13,275 bases of DNA from Bacteroidales bacterium UBA4345 (GTDB lineage: Bacteria; Bacteroidota; Bacteroidia; Bacteroidales; Paludibacteraceae), in assembly GCA_002396385.1 (NCBI GenBank), contig DGTD01000006.1, positions 1 to 13,275 of the forward strand. Direction: 5' to 3'. Below, one piece after another: positions 7,701-13,275 of the stretch. The notes beneath the pieces are model-generated. The model did no database searches, was not told the origin of the DNA, and saw only the letters and a list, made by a program, of their open reading frames with translations. Within the stretch, counting starts at the first letter, position 1, and each line of letters opens with the position of its first letter. A program made the position numbers and the translations under genes.

Positions 7701-9244
7701 ATGGAACGTCAAATGAAATGTTGGTTGCTTCTCCACTCACCTCAAGTGTTTACCACCTTATTGGTACAGATTCCACCGGATGCCGTGGAGAGGCTGATAT
7801 CCCGGTGAATGTGCGTCTTCGCCCGCTTATTACAATTAATGGCGACGCTGAAGTGTGTGAGGGTGCTGCTGCTACTTTGACTGCTTCTGGCGATGCGATA
7901 CTCTATACATGGGACAATGGACAAGTAGGGCAGACCATTAATCCGATTATTGTAAAAGAGACCGAGTTTACCGTAAGGGGAACCGACAGCCATACTTGTT
8001 CTAACACTGCCACATTTACTGTTCGTCCGGTACTGCCTCCTACTTTGTCGTTCTTGGGCGATACGGCGGTTTGTGTGGGTAGTTCTGTCGACCTTGTCGC
8101 ACAGGGTGCCACCGACTATATTTGGCAAGACTCGGTCGTTGGCTCTGAATTCGTCTTCCAACCCAAAGCCAGTTGTTATATCAAACTGACGGGAATCTCA
8201 CATAATTGTTCTGCATCGCGTATGCTGACAATTAATGTGCTTACACCTCCGAACATTCTGATTAGTGGTGACGAGTATGTGTGTCCGGGTGAATCGTTCA
8301 ACATTTTGGCACAGGGTGCTTCCCGCTTCTTGTGGAGCACGGGCGATACAACGGCTTCCATCTCGTATGCCCCTCAAGTGGCTACTACTTATTACGCGAC
8401 TGGTTACGATGTGAACAACTGCAGTACTACAAAGAGTTTTACTGTGAAAGTCCACCCTCTGCCTAATGTGGGCATTAAGCTGCTTAGCTATCGTGGTTGC
8501 CCAGGATCAAAAGATACTGCCGTGGTTCAGGCTACGGGTGCGTCTTATTATGAGTGGACCAGTGAACCGGAACTCGATGAAGTGGTAAGAAATGTCAATT
8601 CCGACAAACTTGCCGTGCTCCTTTCCGATACAACTACTCTATATTTATATGGACGTGACCTTTATGGTTGCCCCAATGAAACGCAACTGACATTGAATCC
8701 GCTTCCGCGTAAACACATATCGTTTGCTATTGAACCAAAGTGGATTGAACAGTCGAACCCTACAATTAGTATGAAGGGTGTGACTCCTTCTGAAGCTGTT
8801 TGGTATTGGACCCCTGGCGACGGTACTAAGGAGCAGACGGGACGCTTGTTCCATTATCGGTACGACGTCGATCGTTTGCAGGATTCGGTTGAGGTTCTTG
8901 TTCGTGCTGTCGATACCATGGGGTGTAGTTATACGGGTTCCGAGTTCCTTTATGTCTGGAAAGATTTTTGGGCTCCAACCGGTTTTACACCTAATAACGA
9001 TGAGAAGAATGAGACATTCCGTTTCTATGGCGGTAAATATATTACCGATTTCCATTTCTACATTTTTAACAGGCAGGGAGACATTGTGTTCGACGGCAAC
9101 AGTTTCGACTCTGAGTGGGATGGCACTTTCAATGGCAAGGAATGCCCTTGGGGTGTTTACGGATGGGTCGCTAAATACAGTAGTAACGTTAAGGGTACCA
9201 ATTTCAGCGGTGAACGGAAGGGTATGGTTACTATTGTTCGATAA
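4763..9244 (+). CDS. Large T9SS type B-sorted adhesin-like protein with twelve Ig-like repeats
   Basis: A complete 1493-residue secreted protein. The signal peptide is residues 1-37 (hydrophobic FLTSLVLWGVGMYASA, cleavage before EEPN), with a rather long N-terminal arm. Next is a jelly-roll-like region (about 47-295) opening with FENGNFTNWQLYTG and holding IDLRAYVGQKVTIEIVNHDC. An Ig-like segment follows (about 296-368), then a PKD domain (about 371-447) with YSWNFGDG. Twelve C-W-C Ig-like repeats fill about 453-1315, and a second PKD-like region runs about 1318-1397 (YWTPGDGT). The last 93 residues (from D1401) are the CHU_C type B sorting domain: FWAPTGFTP, WDGTFNGKECPWGVYGW and the final GMVTIVR. 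The protein should be exported by the type IX system and displayed on or released from the cell surface; no catalytic domain is evident, so an adhesive role is inferred. The PorP/SprF partner begins 11 bp downstream. Confidence 0.93.
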   Translation: MIGNSLSNSTKCSSFRSFLKCFLTSLVLWGVGMYASAEEPNADTPNIGFENGNFTNWQLYTGYYSLQVSPDKDSSVVYDWKSVQWSEAKDRFDIMNLHKDDDIIACSEFKKVPADLSLTARIGNPGRSEGETHSNTGRAYAERMVYTFTVTENTTLLNYRYACVVEDPSNATNPHNGIQRPTFQVNITSFDPVLNQPVTLPCAQFEAIANNASSDLSQNPKCAASSVGANKSVNYWYKNWTSAAIDLRAYVGQKVTIEIVNHDCLSGADYHAGAHDAYGYFWAETRKLELISKNCGEEDPTITAPDGFDTYQWSRSDNGVINFDPQNPSVVSIPRAALFDGVSYSCSMKNSGTDCGAIEMNTQLTPIEVKVKFTAIDTCGGKVIFKNNSTCLNDSIVSYSWNFGDGIYAFTRDAEHYYESDGDIFKAKLFATSSLGCVDSFSQDLAIPLVPKLTVDGLSNVCQGEHVKLTVFGPTAKSTVLWNDGTLGFDYNLIADTSRKFTIKVDDEYGCTYWATKNLVVRQAPSVYIIGDSATCVGDSVILVANNAYSYSWNTGTVGDSLIVRPQSTTTYSVVGQASNGCEGTASVTVVVNPLPNISIDGPLELCKGAESKLQASGGVLYQWSDLFTGGSRAISPTETTKYTVRGTDANKCSNTASWTVDVKDIPEIKFAGDTLVCAGEIARVTVSGADSYMWGDGSEQNFYAQLLNSDTVWTVTGTTNGCSSKITIPITIKPAPYVYINGNTRICRGDTLALWGMGAQSYQWATGFVGDTLISIPDATAIYQVVGTGANGCSRMATYEVSVLPLPDVSIKGDVSVCQNSLARLYAKGNANVYYWSTGSISDSIRPLINDVSWFKVKGVDLNGCSSVDSFQVSVIPPPSLSYSGETEICQGSSTMLVVSGASSYLWNNGYSAANYLAHPIFDTTYVVTGYLNGCSSQISIPITLRQSPVVWAEGITDICQGDTLKLLAKGAKDYIWGNGTSNEMLVASPLTSSVYHLIGTDSTGCRGEADIPVNVRLRPLITINGDAEVCEGAAATLTASGDAILYTWDNGQVGQTINPIIVKETEFTVRGTDSHTCSNTATFTVRPVLPPTLSFLGDTAVCVGSSVDLVAQGATDYIWQDSVVGSEFVFQPKASCYIKLTGISHNCSASRMLTINVLTPPNILISGDEYVCPGESFNILAQGASRFLWSTGDTTASISYAPQVATTYYATGYDVNNCSTTKSFTVKVHPLPNVGIKLLSYRGCPGSKDTAVVQATGASYYEWTSEPELDEVVRNVNSDKLAVLLSDTTTLYLYGRDLYGCPNETQLTLNPLPRKHISFAIEPKWIEQSNPTISMKGVTPSEAVWYWTPGDGTKEQTGRLFHYRYDVDRLQDSVEVLVRAVDTMGCSYTGSEFLYVWKDFWAPTGFTPNNDEKNETFRFYGGKYITDFHFYIFNRQGDIVFDGNSFDSEWDGTFNGKECPWGVYGWVAKYSSNVKGTNFSGERKGMVTIVR
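6119..8707 (+). repeat. Twelve tandem Ig-like C-W-C protein modules of about 71 residues
   Basis: First-Cys positions in the protein are 462, 536, 607, 678, 748, 819, 891, 961, 1032, 1104, 1174 and 1246, a period of 70-74 residues. In each, a Trp follows 17-20 residues later and a second Cys 45-49 residues after the first (57 in the last, diverged unit). The shared pattern is roughly xIxGDxxVCxG, then SGAxxYxW, then TxYxVxGTxxNGCS and a Pro-containing linker such as NPLPN or VLPLPD. Unit 10 has one extra Cys (C1138). The DNA copies are diverged, so this is an old array rather than a recent expansion. Confidence 0.88.
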
Positions 9245-9255
9245 TATATGTGTTT

Positions 9256-10236
9256 ATGAGAAAATTTATACTTAGAACTTTCATCGGCATTGTGGTTGGT
9301 TGCGCTTGTGCTCAAGCTCAAGACTACAACCTTAACAGCCATAACCTTGTACCTTTCAGTATGAATCCGGCCCAGGCTGGTAATGCTAATGCCATAAGGT
9401 TGGGGCTCGATTTCCGCCAACAATGGCCTATGCTCGACAATAACTATACGACTGTTCGCCTTTCTTACGACCAGAATTTCTACAAGAAGATGTGCTCGCT
9501 TGGTGTGGCCTATTCGCTTGACGATCAAAGCGGTGTTTACCGCTCAAACGAGTTCTCGCTTGTTTATGCCCACAATTTCGATGTGACCGAGTTGTCACAT
9601 ATAAGGCTTGGCTTGCAGGGTACCTATTATTTGAATTATTTTGGTTACGATAAGTTGGAGTATGGTGACCAGTATGATAGCTCGAACGGGCGTGTCGACA
9701 ACTCTACTATTGAAGATTTTGAGACAAATACGCGTGGACTGTTCGATTTCTCGGTAGGTGCGGTCTATTATGTGGAAAACACGTTCTCGTTAGGTGCTGC
9801 CGTTTACCATATAGCGGAGCCTGAAAATGGTTTTGTCAGAAAATCGGAAAACAAACTCGCGCGCAAGTATGTCTTCCATGCGAACTATATGCACGACCTT
9901 CAGTACACGAATGGTTTGTGGGGACGGCGCGATTTGTCTGACAACTACTTTTTCGTGAATGCCAACTATCAGCAGCAGGCCGACTTTAAAAAAGCCTACT
10001 TGGGACTTGGCGTGTTTCTGACGCCTGTTATTTTGGGGGTTGCCGAAAAATACAATCTCGACGGCGTTTTTGTTACATCGCTCATGGCTGGCTGTTCGGT
10101 GAAGGGCTTACAAGTCTATTACATTTTCGACCTGCCTACCTACGAACGTGAAAATGGTGCGTGGTCACACGAAATCAGCCTGGTTTATGTCATAAAGCAA
10201 AAAGAACGCTTCCCTTGCCCTATGGTTCTCTGGTGA
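9256..10236 (+). CDS. PorP/SprF-family outer membrane protein, second T9SS cargo partner
   Basis: A 326-residue protein starting MRKFILRTFIGIVVGCACAQAQ. The ATG at 9256 is chosen over the in-frame GTG at 9250. Cleavage after AQAQ is expected, although VVGC at 13-16 superficially resembles a lipobox. The family block is clear: PFSMNPAQAGNANAIRLG, QQWPMLDN and SYDQNFYK. Shared landmarks with the first paralogue continue to the end: AVYHIAEPENGF, KYVFHANYMHDL, NGLWGRRDLSDNYF, KGLQVYYIFDL and the terminal CPMVLW. It should be an outer membrane beta barrel that assists export or surface display of the adhesin encoded 11 bp upstream, as SprF does for SprB. I see no terminator stem immediately after the stop. 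Confidence 0.93.
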   Translation: MRKFILRTFIGIVVGCACAQAQDYNLNSHNLVPFSMNPAQAGNANAIRLGLDFRQQWPMLDNNYTTVRLSYDQNFYKKMCSLGVAYSLDDQSGVYRSNEFSLVYAHNFDVTELSHIRLGLQGTYYLNYFGYDKLEYGDQYDSSNGRVDNSTIEDFETNTRGLFDFSVGAVYYVENTFSLGAAVYHIAEPENGFVRKSENKLARKYVFHANYMHDLQYTNGLWGRRDLSDNYFFVNANYQQQADFKKAYLGLGVFLTPVILGVAEKYNLDGVFVTSLMAGCSVKGLQVYYIFDLPTYERENGAWSHEISLVYVIKQKERFPCPMVLW

Positions 10237-10404
10237 TGGCATGTGTGAAATATCTCTATGGTCCTCCGAAATGTTAAATTTATGTTCTAAAACCATGTTT
10301 TTCAATATAAAGAATATCAGTTGTTTATATTGGAATGGAGGTGTGTGTTTGTATATAATTTTACCTAATATGTTAAAATATAGACACTTTGTGGAAAAGA
10401 ACGC

Positions 10405-10434
10405 TTGATACCTCTATTTTTCTGTATATCTTTG
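10405..10434 (+). promoter_or_regulatory. Bacteroidota-type promoter for the small beta-barrel gene
   Basis: TTG at 10405-10407, a 19-bp spacer, then TATCTTTG at 10427-10434, an exact -7 match. The expected leader to the ATG at 10471 is about 30 nt and AT-rich. The preceding stretch, 10237-10404, is AT-rich and shows no gene or strong hairpin. Confidence 0.75.
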
Positions 10435-10470
10435 TATCGCTTTATGCATAAAAACTAATTTTTATATAAA

Positions 10471-11112
10471 ATGAAAAAGTTATTATTATTTGCAGCTGCG
10501 TTGTTTGCTGCATCTTTCGCAAGCGCACAGGAAGAACAGAGTCAGAATGCAGAAACTGCTCAGGAAACAGCTTCTCAGAATGCAGCTAGCGGATACAAGC
10601 CAGAAGAAGGCTCTTTGTCTGTAGAAGTGGCGTTCACTCCTTTTTCTACTTCAAACGCTCCTGTTGCCCTTGAAAACGGACGCTTGAACGGCGCATATTC
10701 TTTCAATGACAATTGGTCCATCCGTTTAGGTTTGGGTTGGGGAATAGTAACAACAAAGACTGAACAGTTAGGTGTTGAAGGAAAAACGCACAATAATGTA
10801 ATTAGCATAGCTCCTGGCGTCGTTTATTCATTCGATGGAACTGCAAGAATGACTCCTTACATTGGCGCAGAACTAGCTTTCCGCCATACTAGCACTTACC
10901 AGGAAGCTGCTGGTGTAAAGGGCGATAAGGCGAAGACTAATGCGATTGGCCTGCAGGCCTTCACTGGTATGAACTATTATTTTACACAGAATGCCTATGT
11001 GGGCGTGGAAGTAGGCTTTGGTGTTAGCTATGGCAAGGATGCTGACGATACAAAGACTGTATCTTTCGCTCCTTACGCACAGCCTGCAATCCGTTTGGGT
11101 TGGGCTTTCTAA
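10471..11112 (+). CDS. Small outer membrane beta-barrel protein
   Basis: A 213-residue protein with a clean signal peptide, MKKLLLFAAALFAASFASAQ. A short Gln/Glu/Ala-rich, probably unstructured linker follows (about 20-42). The rest is amphipathic beta strands with the aromatic/glycine rhythm of a small barrel: WSIRLGLGWGIV, VISIAPGVVYSF, MTPYIGAELAF, LQAFTGMNYYF, AYVGVEVGFGVSYG and the closing AIRLGWAF, which ends in Phe as outer membrane barrels often do. The length suits an eight-stranded OmpA-like or OmpW-like barrel without a periplasmic peptidoglycan-binding domain. It has its own promoter and terminator, so it is probably transcribed alone. No specific function can be assigned. Confidence 0.85.
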   Translation: MKKLLLFAAALFAASFASAQEEQSQNAETAQETASQNAASGYKPEEGSLSVEVAFTPFSTSNAPVALENGRLNGAYSFNDNWSIRLGLGWGIVTTKTEQLGVEGKTHNNVISIAPGVVYSFDGTARMTPYIGAELAFRHTSTYQEAAGVKGDKAKTNAIGLQAFTGMNYYFTQNAYVGVEVGFGVSYGKDADDTKTVSFAPYAQPAIRLGWAF

Positions 11113-11134
11113 CGAGTGTGAATTTCATTCCTAC

Positions 11135-11165
11135 AGCCTCTCTGCTCTGTCAGAGGGGCTTTTTT
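11135..11165 (+). terminator. Intrinsic terminator after the beta-barrel gene
   Basis: AGCCTCTCTG (11135-11144) pairs with CAGAGGGGCT (11151-11160) with one G-T wobble and a six-base loop, followed by a run of T to 11165. It begins 22 bp after the stop codon. Confidence 0.88.
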
Positions 11166-11182
11166 GTTTGCCTTATTTCAGT

Positions 11183-11190
11183 TATCTTTA
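11183..11190 (+). promoter_or_regulatory. Possible -7 box for the metallo-beta-lactamase-fold gene
   Basis: TATCTTTA differs from TAnnTTTG only in the last base and lies 17 bp before the ATG at 11208, a spacing like that of the 2710 gene. No TTTG at 19-20 bp upstream was found, so support is weak. Confidence 0.3.
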
Positions 11191-11207
11191 CGTAAAAAGA
11201 TATTTAT

Positions 11208-12017
11208 ATGGAAAAACTGACAATGTTGGGTGTTGGCGCCGCTATGGTGACAAACATGTATAACACTTGTTTTACAATCTCACGGGAAGACGGAGAACTT
11301 TTCTTAGTAGATGGGGGTGGTGGAAACGGACTTCTAAGACAATTTGAAAAGGCGGGTCTGAGTGTGTTGAATGTGCACCATGTGTTTGTTTCTCACAATC
11401 ATTCCGATCATATTCTCGGTGTCGTCTGGCTGGTTCGGGCCGTTTGCCAACATATCCGCAAAGAACGTTATAAGGGAAATCTTTACGTCTATGCGCACCA
11501 AAAGTCGCTCGACGCTTTGCGTACTATTTGTAGACTGGTTATGCAGCCGAAGTTAAATGCTTTTTTCGACTCTCGCATCATAATGGTTCCGGTAAGCGAT
11601 GGTGCGCAGATGGATATTCTGGGCCGTCAGACCGTATTTTTTGATATTCAGAGCGTGAAAGAGTTGCAGCATGGTTTTTCTTGCCGTTTGTTGAATGGAA
11701 AGAAACTGTCTTTTCTTGGCGATGAGCCTTTCTGCGAGTATGAGCGCCCCTTTGTCGAAGGGTCCGACTACCTTTTGCAAGAGGCTTATTGTCTTTACTC
11801 CGAAAAAGACAAGTTCAGACCTTACGAAAAACACCACGGAACGGTTCTCGATTCTTCTAGAAATGCCTATTCTCTGAAAGCACAGGCAACATTGTTGTTC
11901 CATACTGAAGGGAAAACTCCGGTTGAAGAACGGCAGTGGAAGTACCTGGCTGAAGCCAAGCAGGCTTTCTCTGGTCGTGTTTATGTGCCAAACGATTTAG
12001 ACACAATAGTGCTCTGA
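11208..12017 (+). CDS. RNase Z-like metallo-beta-lactamase-fold hydrolase
   Basis: A 269-residue protein without a signal peptide, so probably cytosolic. The metal-binding signature is complete: VSHNHSDHILG gives H63, H65, D67 and H68; H155 (LQHGF) is a likely third-site ligand; D172 (FLGDE) fits the bridging Asp; and H232 (LLFHTEG) fits the last His. The early turn LFLVDGGGGNGLL (31-43) is also typical. The arrangement resembles the RNase Z/ElaC branch of the superfamily. I do not see the flexible exosite arm of true RNase Z, so tRNA 3' processing should not be assumed. The substrate is unknown. It lies alone between the terminator at 11135-11165 and the promoter of the next gene. No hairpin terminator was seen after it. 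Confidence 0.85.
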   Translation: MEKLTMLGVGAAMVTNMYNTCFTISREDGELFLVDGGGGNGLLRQFEKAGLSVLNVHHVFVSHNHSDHILGVVWLVRAVCQHIRKERYKGNLYVYAHQKSLDALRTICRLVMQPKLNAFFDSRIIMVPVSDGAQMDILGRQTVFFDIQSVKELQHGFSCRLLNGKKLSFLGDEPFCEYERPFVEGSDYLLQEAYCLYSEKDKFRPYEKHHGTVLDSSRNAYSLKAQATLLFHTEGKTPVEERQWKYLAEAKQAFSGRVYVPNDLDTIVL

Positions 12018-12053
12018 AACACATTCCTCTTCTCCGTTTTTCAGGCTTAAAAA

Positions 12054-12084
12054 TTGTTTTTTTCTTTTTTCTTTGCTATAATTG
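12054..12084 (+). promoter_or_regulatory. Predicted promoter of the glycan-binding lipoprotein gene
   Basis: TTG at 12054-12056, a 20-bp spacer, then TATAATTG at 12077-12084, one mismatch to TAnnTTTG. The leader to the ATG at 12149 would be about 58 nt. Confidence 0.5.
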
Positions 12085-12148
12085 TAAATGTGATTGGGCA
12101 ATTTGCCTAATACAACTTCTTAAATTCGGATTTTAAATTTACTCTACC

Positions 12149-13162
12149 ATGAATTACAGAAATTTAGCGTGGTTGTCCGTTTTTTCCCTCGGGGCACTAA
12201 TTACGGCATGTGGCACGGCGTCAACTAATAATACCAATTTAAAGCCAACACTGAAAGGAATGAAGTGTGAATTCGTTCCGAACGGTCAGGAAGCTATTAT
12301 CTACGGCAGTCATTTGACGGGGGCTGATGTCATTTTCCCCGATTCCACTTTTAAGGGAATCAGAGTCTCCGCTGTCGCTGGTAGTAACGATTCTGTCCTT
12401 AAGGTGATTGTGCCAAAAGGTTCTACTTCGGGTAAGTTGAAAGTGATTGTCGCTAACGATACGGTCTCGTCAAAATTCCAGTTCCGCGACAGTCGCAATC
12501 TGATTATTGATAAAGACGTTCTAAGAGCCACATGGGGTGGTTTTGACCCTTACGATGAAAACGAAGAAGGCGAAAAAGTGCTTATTTCATCTGTAATGCT
12601 TGGCGACACCCTCACAAAACTGCCGGCTGCTCTCCCTGAAGGATGTAGCGGTGACTATTTTATGTTGTTTGGCAAATACAATAAGCCTTGGTCTATGCCG
12701 TGGACTATGTTTATTCAGTATGCTGCCAATCCGCTTGATGGCGGAAGGGGCGACCATTCTGTGGCTGGGCCGTTCGATGGCTACGACGTGAAGGATCTTG
12801 CCCTTAAGTTTGATGTGTATATTCCGAAAGAGGCTCCTTATCAGAAAGTGCATACCGAAATCTATTTCGGCCCTTACGATGCTCCTGACAAGCACGGACG
12901 CGACCGTGTTCCTATCTGTTTCTGGGAACCTTACGCTGTTAGTGGCACGTATAGCACCGATGGTTGGGAAACTATCACCATTCCATTAACCGATTTTTGG
13001 CATACTGTCACAACGGCTGAGGACAAATTTCCGACACCTATTGACTTGAAGAAGGCTACTAACCTTACTTTTGTTCAGTTTGGTGATACGGTTGGTGGCG
13101 TTGCCGACCATTTCGTGATGATGTGTCTCGACAATTTCCGTATTGTGCCTATTAGCGAATAA
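12149..13162 (+). CDS. IPT-domain surface glycan-binding lipoprotein (SGBP-B/SusE-F-like)
   Basis: A 337-residue lipoprotein: the signal peptide ends in the lipobox ITAC, with the lipidated Cys at 21 and a Ser/Thr/Asn-rich tether after it. Residues about 32-112 look like an IPT/TIG (Ig-like) domain, with GSHLTGADVIFPD and a closing VIVANDTVSSKFQF. Residues about 113-337 form a beta-rich domain like the C-terminal glycan-binding domain of xyloglucan SGBP-B proteins, with several Trp that could stack on sugars (W129, W181, W185, W259, W273, W284) and the ending CLDNFRIVP. Members usually sit in polysaccharide utilisation loci beside SusC/SusD and bind glycans at the cell surface. Here no SusC/D or glycoside hydrolase is present, and the gene has its own promoter and terminator. 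The ligand is unknown. Confidence 0.8.
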   Translation: MNYRNLAWLSVFSLGALITACGTASTNNTNLKPTLKGMKCEFVPNGQEAIIYGSHLTGADVIFPDSTFKGIRVSAVAGSNDSVLKVIVPKGSTSGKLKVIVANDTVSSKFQFRDSRNLIIDKDVLRATWGGFDPYDENEEGEKVLISSVMLGDTLTKLPAALPEGCSGDYFMLFGKYNKPWSMPWTMFIQYAANPLDGGRGDHSVAGPFDGYDVKDLALKFDVYIPKEAPYQKVHTEIYFGPYDAPDKHGRDRVPICFWEPYAVSGTYSTDGWETITIPLTDFWHTVTTAEDKFPTPIDLKKATNLTFVQFGDTVGGVADHFVMMCLDNFRIVPISE

Positions 13163-13188
13163 TAGCTGAATTGTTATATATAGGAAAT

Positions 13189-13218
13189 GAGGGTGCTTTG
13201 TAGCACCCTTTCTTTTTT
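13189..13218 (+). terminator. Intrinsic terminator after the glycan-binding lipoprotein gene
   Basis: GGGTGCT (13191-13197) pairs with AGCACCC (13202-13208) around a TTGT loop, extended by one A-T pair and one G-T wobble, then TTTCTTTTTT. The remaining sequence to 13275 shows no gene; it contains a 10-bp palindrome, CCTTTAAAGG (13223-13232). Confidence 0.88.
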
Positions 13219-13275
13219 GTGACCTTTAAAGGGTCTGTTCCTCAATTGAATATAAAAAATTATTGCTGTCCGCTA

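Noticed and set aside
6119..8707. Recent tandem DNA duplication in the adhesin repeats
   Set aside because: Modules are regular in protein but diverged in DNA; no long exact repeats between units were seen.
9295..9306. Lipobox-like VVGC in the second PorP/SprF signal peptide
   Set aside because: The family is a beta barrel with an ordinary signal peptide, the paralogue lacks the Cys, and AQAQ just downstream is a good cleavage site.
10236..10277. 13-codon open frame overlapping the second PorP/SprF stop (TGATG)
   Set aside because: Very short, ends quickly, and shows no sign of being a conserved product.
10301..10345. Weak inverted repeats (AATAT/ATATT) after the second PorP/SprF gene as a terminator
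   Set aside because: The stem is only about 5 bp of A-T pairs without a proper T run, so it is not called.

Overview
The window comes from a member of the Bacteroidota, most likely order Bacteroidales. The evidence is: two proteins ending in the gliding-motility-associated (CHU_C, 'type B') sorting domain of the type IX secretion system (T9SS); two PorP/SprF-family outer membrane proteins; lipoproteins with Bacteroidota-style signals, one with an acidic stretch after the cysteine; a SusE/F-like surface glycan-binding lipoprotein; and promoters fitting the Bacteroidota pattern TTG/TTTG, 19-20 bp, TAnnTTTG. All ten genes lie on the + strand. I cannot name the genus.

Layout. (1) 1-2595: the 3' end of a large secreted adhesin-like protein with Ig-like repeats and a T9SS type B C-terminus, followed 12 bp later by a PorP/SprF partner. 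A strong terminator (2617-2644) closes this unit. (2) 2710-4494: a tight three-gene cluster with its own promoter: a class I O-methyltransferase (TrmR-like candidate), an FKBP-fold lipoprotein and a SpoU/TrmH-family RNA methyltransferase. (3) 4512-10236: a promoter region and about 200 nt of leader, then a complete 1493-residue T9SS type B adhesin with twelve C-W-C Ig-like repeats, followed 11 bp later by a second PorP/SprF. (4) 10405-11165: a monocistronic small outer-membrane beta-barrel gene with promoter and terminator. (5) 11208-12017: an RNase Z-like metallo-beta-lactamase-fold hydrolase. (6) 12054-13218: an orphan IPT-domain glycan-binding lipoprotein with its own promoter and terminator.

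How it works together. In Flavobacterium johnsoniae, SprF is needed for secretion of the giant adhesin SprB, whose C-terminus is of type B, and the sprF gene lies next to sprB. The two adhesin/PorP pairs here repeat that arrangement, which suggests two dedicated cargo/partner modules whose core T9SS machinery is encoded elsewhere. The central methyltransferase/FKBP cluster looks like cellular maintenance (RNA modification, envelope folding) and separates the two modules. No RNA genes, insertion sequences, CRISPR arrays or frameshifted genes were seen. No gene-free stretch exceeds 300 bp; the largest are 4495-4762 and 10237-10470.
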